NCBI RefSeq assembly: GCF_047795645.1
Contig: NZ_CP181045.1
Location: forward strand, 1,798,001-1,862,000
Source of the DNA: Salipaludibacillus sp047795645
Lineage (GTDB): Bacteria; Bacillota; Bacilli; Bacillales; Salisediminibacteriaceae
Direction of reading: 5' to 3'
Length of the DNA stretch: 64,000 bases
The position numbers were made by a program, and so were the translations under genes. The notes under the pieces are model-generated. The model made no database searches. It was not told where the DNA came from and saw nothing but the letters and a program-made list of their open reading frames with translations. Shown here one piece after another: positions 52,837 to 61,279 of this stretch; within the stretch, counting starts at the first letter, position 1, and each line of letters starts with the position of its first letter.

Positions 52837-53967
52837 CTACCTACTAGTAATAAACTCAGTTAAGTAGTTAACCGCTACTGACAATGCTCTTTCATCAGCA
52901 TTTAGTTTATTTGAATGAAGACCGTGCTCACTGTCGACACCTAGCCAAAACATCACCCCTGGAATTTCTTCAAGGAAATACCCGAAATCTTCTCCTGTCA
53001 TCGCCTTATCACAAACTTTAAAATCAACATGGGAAGATGCCTGTGCAAACTGAATAAAGGAATTTGTCAACTTCTCTTCATTATAGACTTGACAGTAGTT
53101 TGCACCATAATCAATTTTACAGTCACAGAAAAAACTTTCCTCAACCCCTCGAGCCATTCCTTCAATTCTTGATTTAATTTTGTTCATTGACTCAATCGAT
53201 AACGTACGAATCGTCCCTTCAATTCGTGCACGTTCAGCAATAATGTTCTGCTTCGTACCTGCTTCAATTTTTCCAACAGTCACCACTGCTGAATCCAAAG
53301 GGGAAATATTTCTTGCAACTATCGACTGCAGTTGCGTCACAAAATGACTAGCCGCTACTACCATATCTTCAGTCATATCTGGATACGCAGCATGACCGCC
53401 TTTCCCAAGAAAATCGATAAACAATTCGCTCGTATTAGCAAACAGAATCCCCGGTTTTGTAGCAATAGTTCCAACTGGGTGTTCTGGAGCAATATGAAGC
53501 GCATAGATTTCATCCGGTTTCCAAGACTGAAATTGATTCGAAGCAAGAAGAGGTTTTGCTCCACCAGGGCCTTCTTCTGCCGGTTGAAAAACAAAGACGA
53601 CATTTTGTTTCGGTTGGTTAACTGCAAATTCTTCAACCAAGGCTAGACCAATCGTCATATGGAAGTCATGACCACATGCGTGCATCATACCTTCATGTTT
53701 TGATGAAAAAGGTAGATTCGTTTTTTCAACAATTGGGAGACCATCTATATCCGCACGATACCCGATCGTTTTAGTTGGCTCACTTCCAGTAATCTTGACA
53801 AGTACACCCGTTTCCCAAGTCGTGTATTCCAGAAAACCCTGTGAACATTTATTAATTACGTCAAGAATAAAACGCTGTGTCTTCGTCTCTTTGAAACCAG
53901 CCTCCGGAATTTGATGAAGCGCTCGGCGTCGTTCCACCAAGCGCTCCTGTAAATGATTCGTATTCAT
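52837..53967 (-). CDS. ykuR: N-acetyldiaminopimelate deacetylase (YkuR)
   Basis: A 376-residue M20-family metallohydrolase that removes the acetyl group from N-acetyl-LL-diaminopimelate, completing the acetylase branch of lysine and peptidoglycan precursor synthesis. The HACGHDFHMT metal motif and PAEEGPGGAKPLL (acidic ligand region) are clear. The start codon overlaps the last base of the dapH stop, so the two are coupled. Carboxypeptidases of the same family are the alternative, but the dapH neighbour settles it. Confidence 0.93.
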   Translation of the reverse strand: MNTNHLQERLVERRRALHQIPEAGFKETKTQRFILDVINKCSQGFLEYTTWETGVLVKITGSEPTKTIGYRADIDGLPIVEKTNLPFSSKHEGMMHACGHDFHMTIGLALVEEFAVNQPKQNVVFVFQPAEEGPGGAKPLLASNQFQSWKPDEIYALHIAPEHPVGTIATKPGILFANTSELFIDFLGKGGHAAYPDMTEDMVVAASHFVTQLQSIVARNISPLDSAVVTVGKIEAGTKQNIIAERARIEGTIRTLSIESMNKIKSRIEGMARGVEESFFCDCKIDYGANYCQVYNEEKLTNSFIQFAQASSHVDFKVCDKAMTGEDFGYFLEEIPGVMFWLGVDSEHGLHSNKLNADERALSVAVNYLTEFITSR

Positions 53968-54683
53968 TAGTTATTAAGCTTTCTAAGTTCTTGCTTAATT
54001 TCTGTTTTACCTCTTGTCTGATCGTCTATTTCTTTAATAACTTTGGCTGGGGTACCTGCAACAACCGTATTTGGCGGTACATCCTCCGTTACAATTGCTC
54101 CTGCTGCAACAACCGAACCTTTACCGACTGTTACACCTTCAAGGACAACAGCGTTCGCACCAACTACAACACCGTCTTCCACGATCACTGGTTTAGCAGA
54201 CGGTGGTTCAATGACTCCAGCTAATACAGCTCCGGCACCGATATGACAATTCTTTCCTACAGTAGCTCTTCCACCAAGAACAGCATTCATATCAATCATT
54301 GTACCTTCTCCGACTACAGAACCAATATTTATCGATGCACCCATCATAATGACAGCAGAATCACCAATAACAACTTGTTCACGAATAAACGCTCCTGGCT
54401 CAATACGAGCATGGATATTTTTCATGTCTAGCAAAGGAATCGCGGAATTTCGACGATCGTTTTCAACAACGAAGTCTTCAATTTTTGCTTCATTCACTTT
54501 GATTGCTTCTTGAATATCTTTCCACTCACCAAAAAGCACACCTGTATTTCCTTGAATAAATGATTTCGTATTAGCACCGAAATCAATGCCATCCACGTCA
54601 CCTTTAATATGTACTTTTACCGGTGTTGACTTTTCTGCATTCGAGATAAAACTAATAATTTCATTTGCATCCATTTGTTTCAT
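53967..54683 (-). CDS. dapH: Tetrahydrodipicolinate N-acetyltransferase (DapH, YkuQ)
   Basis: A 238-residue left-handed beta-helix acyltransferase with repeated hexapeptides (VIGDSAVIMMG, IGSVVGEGTM and VVGANAVVLEGVTVGKGSVVAAGAIV regions, about 105-215), using acetyl-CoA to acetylate tetrahydrodipicolinate. The N-terminal DapH domain is present (MDANEIISFISNAEKSTPVKV region). AAGGAGGAATTTTTC precedes the ATG. First gene of dapH-ykuR. Confidence 0.95.
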   Translation of the reverse strand: MKQMDANEIISFISNAEKSTPVKVHIKGDVDGIDFGANTKSFIQGNTGVLFGEWKDIQEAIKVNEAKIEDFVVENDRRNSAIPLLDMKNIHARIEPGAFIREQVVIGDSAVIMMGASINIGSVVGEGTMIDMNAVLGGRATVGKNCHIGAGAVLAGVIEPPSAKPVIVEDGVVVGANAVVLEGVTVGKGSVVAAGAIVTEDVPPNTVVAGTPAKVIKEIDDQTRGKTEIKQELRKLNN

Positions 54684-54836
54684 GAAAAATTCCTCCTTAA
54701 ATTAGATCACAACTCCTATTTATCATAGTCATTACAACAAAAAAATGCAATCGTTGTGTTTCTTTTATTTCATTTACTCTGTTTTACTATTTAAATTTGG
54801 TATTGAGCATATCAATTCAACAAAAATTAGTAAATA

Positions 54837-54862
54837 AAAGACACCCCCTAAAGGGCATCTTT
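54837..54862 (-). terminator. Terminator after the HD-GYP gene
   Basis: AAAGATGCCC pairs with GGGTGTCTTT (one G-T pair) and is followed on the minus strand by TATTTACT; a moderate terminator. Confidence 0.65.
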
Positions 54863-54872
54863 GCAGTTGTGA

Positions 54873-55925
54873 TTATGTTAAGACCTTTGTAATAAATACC
54901 GTTGTTTCTTTCGCTAAATCCACTTCATTAAAGATAAAATCATCCCCATCTGGACGAAAAGTTCTGACAATAGGCCGTTGAGGCAAGCCTTTATGCTGAC
55001 CTGTGACTACACCTATCGATCCGTTACTCAGTTTCACTTGTGCCCCAGATGGATAAAAGGCGATACATCGCAAGAACTTCCACACTACGTTATGATCATA
55101 ACGGACATTAGTAAGTCCCATGATCCTCTCACAAGCTTCGTGCGGAAACAATCCAGGATCCGACTCATTTTCAGAAGTTAAATGATCGTAGTCGTTTGCT
55201 ACTGCAACAATTTTTGCTAAGAAATGAATATCGTTTCCTGACATTCCCCGAGGCTTTCCTGAACCATCGACATTTTCATGATGAGCTAGCGCGATATGAG
55301 CAGATAGTGTGCTCACGTCCGGCGCCTTCCTTAGTAAATTGAAACCTTTCCAAGAATGATGTTGCATTAACTCATCACTTTGCTGATAGCCTACTGGGAC
55401 ATCACTTTTTTTTACTTCTGCAACTAATTTCCCTACATCATGTAATAGTGAGCCAACAGCTAATTCTTGAATCCGTGGTTTTGATAGACCTATTTGAACA
55501 GCTACCATAACTGACACAATACAGACATTCACTAGATGTACGAAAAGATGATTATCTTTCGTGCGAATATCTGTCAAATGAAATAAAACATCCGGATTAG
55601 CCATCACCTCTTCAATCATTTGATCAACAACATTGCTAATTGATTTTCCGTCAATTTGCTTATCTTGTTGGATAAATTGAATCGAATTGGCCAATGTTGC
55701 AACCGCTTTTCGTCTGGTTGTCTCAGAAACTACTTCTTCAATTTCGACTTCCTCAAAACGATCATCTTTAACAAAAATAGAAGTCACACCCATTTGGCGC
55801 AATTTTGAAATAAGTCCAATTGTTAATGTAACTCCGTCATTTAGAAGGATACGTCCATCACTACCAAAAATATGTTTTCCTAATTTTTCACCTTGTTCAA
55901 CTTTATCAATAGATACGTACCTCAT
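54873..55925 (-). CDS. HD-GYP-type phosphodiesterase with altered GYP triad
   Basis: A 350-residue cytoplasmic protein. The N-terminal part (about 1-60, with LGKHIFGSDGRIL and a following strand-rich region) is of the type often found before HD-GYP domains. The HD-GYP domain follows: LLHDVGK with the HD pair at residues 162-163, HHSWKG (about 189-194) and HHENVDGSGKPRG (about 215-227). In the last motif the usual GYP is GKP. Metal ligands appear intact, so phosphodiesterase activity on c-di-GMP is plausible but the substitution leaves this open. Upstream of a glutaredoxin gene read in the same direction. Confidence 0.88.
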   Translation of the reverse strand: MRYVSIDKVEQGEKLGKHIFGSDGRILLNDGVTLTIGLISKLRQMGVTSIFVKDDRFEEVEIEEVVSETTRRKAVATLANSIQFIQQDKQIDGKSISNVVDQMIEEVMANPDVLFHLTDIRTKDNHLFVHLVNVCIVSVMVAVQIGLSKPRIQELAVGSLLHDVGKLVAEVKKSDVPVGYQQSDELMQHHSWKGFNLLRKAPDVSTLSAHIALAHHENVDGSGKPRGMSGNDIHFLAKIVAVANDYDHLTSENESDPGLFPHEACERIMGLTNVRYDHNVVWKFLRCIAFYPSGAQVKLSNGSIGVVTGQHKGLPQRPIVRTFRPDGDDFIFNEVDLAKETTVFITKVLT

Positions 55926-55951
55926 GACTATCCCTCAAACTTTCTTTGAAA

Positions 55952-56197
55952 TCATTTCGAATTATATTGCTCCGCTATTGCAAGAAGTTTTTTTTCATTG
56001 AACCCGACCACTTGTTTTTCCCCGTAACAAGTGAGTGGCGTTCCAATTGGGTTAATTGACTTCCATTCTTTAAAATCCACCTCATTATGAGACACGTTTC
56101 GTTGATGGGGTTCAATCCCATGCCCCTTGAAAAAATCAAGAACTTTCTCACAATAAGAACAGCCCTCACTAGTAAAAACTACTACATTGTTCGTCAT
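55952..56197 (-). CDS. Glutaredoxin-like protein
   Basis: An 81-residue thioredoxin-fold protein with active site CSYC near the N-terminus (VVFTSEGCSYCEKV, about residues 4-17), TP cis-Pro (IGTPLTCYG) and a C-terminal helix. Likely a bacilliredoxin/NrdH-class disulfide reductase; partner not evident. ATG at 56197 follows GGTGGGGGATTC; the longer frame to 56221 is not needed. It lies 26 bases upstream of the HD-GYP gene and shares its strand, so co-transcription is possible. Confidence 0.87.
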   Translation of the reverse strand: MTNNVVVFTSEGCSYCEKVLDFFKGHGIEPHQRNVSHNEVDFKEWKSINPIGTPLTCYGEKQVVGFNEKKLLAIAEQYNSK

Positions 56198-56468
56198 TTG
56201 AATCCCCCACCTTGTTTTCAAAACTATTGTCAGCAGACATTTCAGTATTTATTTCAACACCTAGTCTTTTTCTTGTATAAATAAATGATCTCCCCACAAT
56301 GAACGTAACAATTTCATCTCTCTTTATTGTACTGAATAACAAACGGAAAAAAATGATGTTAACTTTTTAAATCAATAGGACTATAATCCTACTAAAAGAA
56401 TATATCTTATTTATTTTACTATAAATAACCTATATATTAAAGTTTGCTTTTATAAAGAAAGACCTTAA

Positions 56469-57548
56469 TCATTGATCACCTTGCTCTTTTTCCACACCTT
56501 TTATTTTTTCTTCCATATAAATACTTCTCGTTGGAAAGGCAATTGACACACCTTCCTCTTCAAGTATATTCATAATTTGTAAATTCACATCTTGTTTTAT
56601 TTCCATATACTCTACCCACATTGTGGAGTTCGTGAAGAAATAAAGAAAAATATCTAGGCTACTATCATTAAACTCGCTAAAACGAACTATAATGATATCT
56701 TGGTTAATATCTTCTCGCTCACGAAGAAGTTTATCAATTCGATCGACACAAGTTTGAATTTTGTCCCTAGGAGTTGAATACAACACACCTAAGTTAAACG
56801 TAATTTGCCTTTTCCCCATTTTAGTCCAATTCTCTATCGGCTCATTGGCAAGCGTCGAGTTTGGCACCACCACTAACGAATCAGAAAATGTACGTATTTT
56901 AGTGCTGCGAAATGTAATATCTTCGACAAATCCTTCTACCGAAGGAGTACTCACCCAATCCCCTAAGGTAAACGGTTTTTCCGTAATAATTACGACACCA
57001 CCGAAAAAATTTCCTATAGAATCTTGCGCTGCAAGCGCAAACGCTAATCCGCCTAAACCAAGACCTGCAATAAAACCGCTGACATCATACCCCCATTCAC
57101 TAGCAACAATACTTAGTATCATCGCAACCAAGGCAAATCGAATGATTTTAGAAAGGAACGGCACGACAATTTGATCAAATTGAATATCTAATCTTTCGCC
57201 TACTTTTGAAAAAATAATTGAACTAGATGCAGATAAATAATATAATCCCCAGCCAATATGAATGATCACTAACGTTCGAAAAAGATGATGAATCGTTTCA
57301 TCAAATCTATCCGGTAATAAATATAAAAAGGCAAGATAAAAACCAATCACCACAAAAAAGGATCGAAGAGGTTTTTCAAAAGCCAATAAAATGTTAGTGA
57401 CCCACTCAGTTGGTGCTTTTCTTGATAAATATAATATCAGCTTAAATATATACGTTGTGAAAATCTTCCTAAAAAGTAAAAATAGCAATAAAATACCTAC
57501 CGAAATTGTTGCATCACGCCATGTGAGTAATGTTAACCAGTCAAACAT
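56469..57548 (-). CDS. MscS-family mechanosensitive channel (larger paralogue)
   Basis: A 359-residue membrane protein with about four or five helices (11-32, 65-85, 95-115, 135-175) and an MscS beta/alpha-beta domain (about 180-340). The pore-helix region FIAGLGLGGLAFALAAQDSIGNFFGG is the Gly/Ala-rich MscS signature. It is only distantly similar to the YkuT-type channel 5 kb away and has longer N-terminal helices. AAAGGAGAAAACT precedes the ATG. Convergent/serial placement with uspA suggests an osmotic stress neighbourhood. Confidence 0.88.
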   Translation of the reverse strand: MFDWLTLLTWRDATISVGILLLFLLFRKIFTTYIFKLILYLSRKAPTEWVTNILLAFEKPLRSFFVVIGFYLAFLYLLPDRFDETIHHLFRTLVIIHIGWGLYYLSASSSIIFSKVGERLDIQFDQIVVPFLSKIIRFALVAMILSIVASEWGYDVSGFIAGLGLGGLAFALAAQDSIGNFFGGVVIITEKPFTLGDWVSTPSVEGFVEDITFRSTKIRTFSDSLVVVPNSTLANEPIENWTKMGKRQITFNLGVLYSTPRDKIQTCVDRIDKLLREREDINQDIIIVRFSEFNDSSLDIFLYFFTNSTMWVEYMEIKQDVNLQIMNILEEEGVSIAFPTRSIYMEEKIKGVEKEQGDQ

Positions 57549-57582
57549 AGTTTTCTCCTTTAGATACTTATTCGATTACACT

Positions 57583-57622
57583 TTTTAAAAAGGAACCCTC
57601 TAAATGATTACTAGAGAGTTCC
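57583..57622 (-). terminator. Terminator after uspA
   Basis: GGAACTCTCTA pairs with TAGAGGGTTCC on the minus strand and is followed by TTTTTAAAA; it precedes the MscS start, so it separates the two genes. Confidence 0.82.
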
Positions 57623-57628
57623 AACTCT

Positions 57629-58057
57629 TCATCCTTTTTCTTGACCTGGCACTACTGTGACAGGACAAGGTGATAAATGCAATACACCATAGCTCACACT
57701 TCCTAAGATTGCACTAACAACAGGTCCGTTTCCTCTTGAACCCATCACAATACTAGTCGCATGGGTTTCCTTTGCTTCTGTAGTAATCTCGATAGATGGA
57801 ATACCTATTCTCATCTTAGTCGAATACGGAACTTTTCCTTCTACAAATGCAATCGCTTCTTCTAATTGACGTTTGGCATTATCCTTTACTTGTTGCCCCC
57901 ATTGTTCATCATCCGTAACTTCCACGGAAAAATTTGCTTCTCTTTTCGGCTGAACATTCAATAACAATAACTTATCCTGATAATTTACTGCCATCATTAT
58001 AGCAAAATCTAATGCATTTAAAGATTGACTCGATCCGTCAACAGGTACAATAATCAT
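57629..58057 (-). CDS. Universal stress protein, UspA family
   Basis: A 142-residue UspA-fold protein: MIIVPVDGSSQSLNALDFA at the N-terminus and the C-terminal ATP-binding motif GSRGNGPVVSAILGSVSYGVLH (G-2x-G-9x-G-S/T pattern), so it is of the nucleotide-binding type. Role: stress survival, target not known. ATG at 58057 follows TAGGGAGTAAAAAA; the frame from 58114 is not supported. Divergent from the ktrA-like gene. Confidence 0.9.
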   Translation of the reverse strand: MIIVPVDGSSQSLNALDFAIMMAVNYQDKLLLLNVQPKREANFSVEVTDDEQWGQQVKDNAKRQLEEAIAFVEGKVPYSTKMRIGIPSIEITTEAKETHATSIVMGSRGNGPVVSAILGSVSYGVLHLSPCPVTVVPGQEKG

Positions 58058-58180
58058 TTTTTTACTCCCTACTTTCTTTATGAGAATCATCATACTATTT
58101 ATTTTTGCTCGCAAATCCTTACTAATTTTTCAAAATTCCTTAAAGTAAAAATTCCAGACTAGCTTTCTTTTCATATTAAC

Positions 58181-58210
58181 TTGAAAATCAGTAAGTGTAA
58201 ATGATATAAT
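58181..58210 (+). promoter_or_regulatory. Sigma-A type promoter of the second ktr regulatory gene
   Basis: TTGAAA at 58181-58186 and TATAAT at 58205-58210 are 18 bases apart; the start codon is 35 bases further on. Confidence 0.7.
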
Positions 58211-58245
58211 TTGGCATCATATTACATAAAAGAAGGTACCCAATT

Positions 58246-58902
58246 ATGAAAAAACAATTCGCAATTATCGGTTTAGGACGTTTCGGCACAAGTATTTGTA
58301 AGGAATTATTCCACATGGGGCATGAAGTCCTTGCTATCGATAAAACCGAGAAAAAGATAGAAATGGCTGGTGCATTTGCAACACAGACGTTATTATGTGA
58401 CGCGACCGATGAAACAGAACTAAGTAAAATCGGAATTCGTAATTTTGAACACGTCATTGTTGCGATCGGTGATGATATTCAAGCGAGTATATTGTGCACG
58501 CTACACTTAAAAGATTTTAATATACCTAGAGTATGGGTAAAAGCACAAAATGATTATCACCATAAAGTATTAGAAAAAATTGGTGCTGATCGAATCTTCC
58601 ATCCTGAAAAAGACATGGGTAACCGAATTGCATCATTCCTTACTTCTGAAAAAGTTATTGATTACATTGATTTATCAGCTGATTACAGTATTGTTGAAGT
58701 CCTAGCTAGCAAAAAAGTAAATGGCAAGTCTCTTATTGACCTAAATGTGAGAGCTCGCTTCGGTTGTACTATTTTAGCAATTAAACAAAATGGAAAAGTG
58801 AATGTAACACCAGATCCAAGTGAAAAGCTTAATCAAGGTGACATTTTTATAGTCATTGGAAATAAACAGGATTTAATGCGTTTTCAAGAAGCAGCCCTCT
58901 AA
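58246..58902 (+). CDS. KtrA/KtrC-type K+ uptake regulatory subunit (second paralogue)
   Basis: A 218-residue RCK/KTN protein, clearly paralogous to the one at 49963-50631: the same MKKQFAIIGLGRFG start, LAIDKTE nucleotide-specificity Asp, AQNDYHHKVLEKIGADR core and an RCK_C domain ending DIFIVIGNKQDL. It lacks the acidic C-terminal tail of the first copy. No KtrB/KtrD pore gene lies next to it, so partner choice cannot be read. AGAAGGTACCC precedes the ATG. I leave the symbol open because KtrA and KtrC cannot be separated by eye. Confidence 0.9.
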   Translation: MKKQFAIIGLGRFGTSICKELFHMGHEVLAIDKTEKKIEMAGAFATQTLLCDATDETELSKIGIRNFEHVIVAIGDDIQASILCTLHLKDFNIPRVWVKAQNDYHHKVLEKIGADRIFHPEKDMGNRIASFLTSEKVIDYIDLSADYSIVEVLASKKVNGKSLIDLNVRARFGCTILAIKQNGKVNVTPDPSEKLNQGDIFIVIGNKQDLMRFQEAAL

Positions 58903-59110
58903 ACCCAGGTGATCTTGTATTCAAATTACCAAAGCTCAATTTAGCTTGTCACTTTTCTACTATAACAACAGTGATAATTTTTTAAATTTACAAAATTGTC
59001 AAACTTTTTCAATGATCGCGGTTTCATTTATTGTTTTTCCATGGTTTAATATAGTATAGGGATTCAAACTATTTCAATTTGATTTAAACCATACGATGGG
59101 GGGAGATCAC

Positions 59111-59803
59111 ATGAATGCGATTGAATTAAGCAATGTTTTAAAACGCTTTTCAAACGGCTCTGAAATGACACTAATATTTGAAAATATGAATTTTTCTGTA
59201 CGTAAAGGGGAACTCATTGTCATATCAGGAAATGAAAAGACTGGAAAATCTACTTTATTACGAATGATTGCCGCTATGACTCCTGCAAATAAAGGAACTG
59301 TTGAAGTATTCGGTCAGGATTTAATTAGTATTAGAAAGCGTACAGAATGGCGTTTGGAGAATATCGGTTACATCAATGAAGAAGGTTGCTTAATGCCTTA
59401 TTTAACTGCAAAACAAAATTTAATGCTCGGTCTGGACACGGAAGATCCTCGGTTTGACGAAGTAGAAAAGAAAGCAACAAATATCCTTGTTGATCTAGGA
59501 TTTTCGAACGAAAAGCTAAACGATTCGATTGAGGGACTAGATGATAAACATCAAATATTAGCAACGATTGCAAGAATTCTAATGACAAATCCAAAAATCA
59601 TATTAGCAGATGAACCGACAAAAGAATTAAGTGGCGATGACGGTAAGGTTGTGCTAGACAAATTATTGAACTTTACTAAGAAACAGCAATCAACTGTCAT
59701 CATCGTTACAAACGATGATTCCATTCACAGTCGAGCAGACCGACATTTTACTGTTGAAAACTACCAGTTGGTGGAAAAGAATAAACAAGAGCACGTTCAT
59801 TAA
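59111..59803 (+). CDS. Orphan ABC transporter ATPase with degenerate catalytic motifs
   Basis: A 230-residue LolD/FtsE-type nucleotide-binding domain. Walker A (GNEKTGKST) and Walker B (IILADEPT) are sound. The Q-loop position has Asn-Glu-Glu (GYINEEGC), the LSGGQ signature is IEGLD, the D-loop region reads KELSGDD, and the H-loop His is Asn (VTNDDS). These losses suggest it binds ATP but hydrolyses poorly, or forms a heterodimer. No permease is adjacent. ATG at 59111 follows GGGGGGAGATCAC; the frame from 59096 begins in that site. Confidence 0.85.
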   Translation: MNAIELSNVLKRFSNGSEMTLIFENMNFSVRKGELIVISGNEKTGKSTLLRMIAAMTPANKGTVEVFGQDLISIRKRTEWRLENIGYINEEGCLMPYLTAKQNLMLGLDTEDPRFDEVEKKATNILVDLGFSNEKLNDSIEGLDDKHQILATIARILMTNPKIILADEPTKELSGDDGKVVLDKLLNFTKKQQSTVIIVTNDDSIHSRADRHFTVENYQLVEKNKQEHVH

Positions 59804-59814
59804 CGCCTGCATTC

Positions 59815-59845
59815 GCCCACATCAAGGTTGTGGGCTTTTTATTTT
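59815..59845 (+). terminator. Terminator after the ABC ATPase gene
   Basis: GCCCACA pairs with TGTGGGC and is followed by TTTTTATTTT. Confidence 0.87.
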
Positions 59846-59885
59846 GATATGTCACTTCTTCAAATAATAAGAAAACATAGTTCCG

Positions 59886-60005
59886 TTAAGATCCATTTGA
59901 ACCACTATAAATAATTGCCAATATCGTTAAGACGGTGTATGTCAGCACAACGCCGCCAGCACCGACAAGTAAAATAAGAATCGCTGCTTTTTGAACTTTT
60001 TCCAT
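59886..60005 (-). CDS. Candidate 39-residue membrane peptide
   Basis: A 39-codon minus-strand frame beginning MEKVQKAAILILLVGAGGVV and continuing as a single hydrophobic helix that ends in SGSNGS; Lys4/Lys6 flank the helix on the N side. AAAGGTGAGTG lies eight or so bases before the ATG. The neighbouring minus-strand membrane protein gene starts beyond it at 60732, so this peptide would be read through from that transcript or from its own start. I do not recognise a family. Confidence 0.6.
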   Translation of the reverse strand: MEKVQKAAILILLVGAGGVVLTYTVLTILAIIYSGSNGS

Positions 60006-60093
60006 TTGATTCACTCACCTTTATACGTATTGTCCTATTTCCTTAATAATAACTTACCATAACGAGTATGAAACATGCTATTCACTTGTTCTT

Positions 60094-60732
60094 TTAGTAT
60101 CCTAACAATAAAGCTATAAAGAAGAAAACACCAAATCCTGTGCCAAAAATAAGAAGTCCACCAAGCCACATCAATCTTTTCTTTAAAACTCCTGGATTTT
60201 GTTGTTTTTGTAATTCCATCTTTGTATCTGCTAACACTTCAATTAAGTTACTCGAATGCCTACTTCTCTTAATATGTAATTTGACCGTATGTTCATTCTC
60301 TTCTTTAAATTGCGATTCTTCCCACTCCATTTTGATTTTTTCATTTGAACCCTCTATCTCAAAGTAAATTCTTTCCTCACCTTCTATCCTCTCTGCGACA
60401 AATGGAACCTCATACTTCCACAAGTGATATTCCAACAAGTGCTCCACGTTATTTTTCGATGTACTATAAATGATCAAATTATTTTTATTTCCTTTTATTG
60501 GAAGAATGACGACTGAAAAGACGAACAAAGCACCCGCAACCCAAAAGATCCAATCCCCCATCAAATCCCCTTGAAAATACATAATGAAAATAAAACCGAC
60601 TACTGCTAAAACAGTCTTAATCCAGTTATCTTTGTAGTAAACACCATTTTCCAACTTGATCTGAAACCAATCAACAACACCAGAAAAGAAAAAAATTAAT
60701 AAAAGAACCAATAAACCTATATATGCTTGCAT
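60094..60732 (-). CDS. Membrane protein of unknown function with SH3-like middle segment
   Basis: A 212-residue protein with helices at about 3-20, 35-55, 57-75 and two close to the C-terminus (185-212), separated by a charged soluble domain (about 80-170; strands with VERIEGEERIYFEIEG and TVKLHIKRSRHSS). I recognise no family. ATG at 60732 follows AATGGAGGTTGTC; an in-frame ATG at 60747 overlaps the site. Lies upstream of the 39-residue peptide on the same strand and divergent from hsp20. Confidence 0.7.
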   Translation of the reverse strand: MQAYIGLLVLLLIFFFSGVVDWFQIKLENGVYYKDNWIKTVLAVVGFIFIMYFQGDLMGDWIFWVAGALFVFSVVILPIKGNKNNLIIYSTSKNNVEHLLEYHLWKYEVPFVAERIEGEERIYFEIEGSNEKIKMEWEESQFKEENEHTVKLHIKRSRHSSNLIEVLADTKMELQKQQNPGVLKKRLMWLGGLLIFGTGFGVFFFIALLLGY

Positions 60733-60835
60733 CGTGACAACCTCCATTTTTTATAAATCGAGTCAATCGCCCACTCACGTTCTCTCTTGCAAACATATTG
60801 TAATACAAGATGAATGGTCAAAAGAGGTGAAAAAA

Positions 60836-61276
60836 ATGAGTGAAAGAAATAAGCGAGAAATAAAACCAATAACAGAACAACCATTTGGCGACATTTTACA
60901 ATCGATGGACGGTTTTTTTAATCAAGCGATGAAACATTTGCATAGTCCACCATCCATTCCTGTCTACCAATACGAAACAAAGAATGAGTATATTATTGAA
61001 GCCGAATTACCCGGAATTAAAAAAGATCAAATTAATTTGGATATTTTTCAGAACTACATTAAAATCGGTATCAAAAACGAAAGCTTAACAGAAAAAAAAG
61101 ATGGTCAAAATCAAACAACTGAACAATACTATCGATTTCAGCGAGCTGATCGAGTAGTCACTCTTCCCTTTGCAGTGAATCAGTCCGAGATTAAAGCTAG
61201 TCACTCACAAGGTCTACTAACGATTCGTATTCCGAATAAACGAAAACGTATACCAATCGACTCTAAGGAGGTATAA
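60836..61276 (+). CDS. Small heat shock protein (Hsp20)
   Basis: A 146-residue protein with a central alpha-crystallin domain (about 45-135; YEAELPGIKKDQI, YRFQRADRVVTLPFAV, and HSQGLLTIRIPNK) and a C-terminal IxI-type motif (RIPI). ATP-independent chaperone that holds unfolded proteins. ATG at 60836 follows AAAAGAGGTGA; the frame beginning at 60734 is not supported. It ends three bases before the YppG-like gene and is probably co-transcribed with it. Confidence 0.92.
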   Translation: MSERNKREIKPITEQPFGDILQSMDGFFNQAMKHLHSPPSIPVYQYETKNEYIIEAELPGIKKDQINLDIFQNYIKIGIKNESLTEKKDGQNQTTEQYYRFQRADRVVTLPFAVNQSEIKASHSQGLLTIRIPNKRKRIPIDSKEV

Positions 61277-61279
61277 GTG

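Noticed and set aside
58930..58965. Short match to the repeat family (TTTAGCTTGTCAC)
   Set aside because: Only about ten bases agree and neither hairpin is present, so it cannot be called a copy.
35996..59005. Shared 15-base string (GTCAAACTTTTTCAA) at about 35997 and 58999
   Set aside because: Too short and low in complexity in AT-rich DNA to be called a repeat family.
59096..59110. Longer N-terminus for the ABC ATPase from an ATG at 59096
   Set aside because: This ATG and following GGG GGA form the ribosome binding site of the ATG at 59111.
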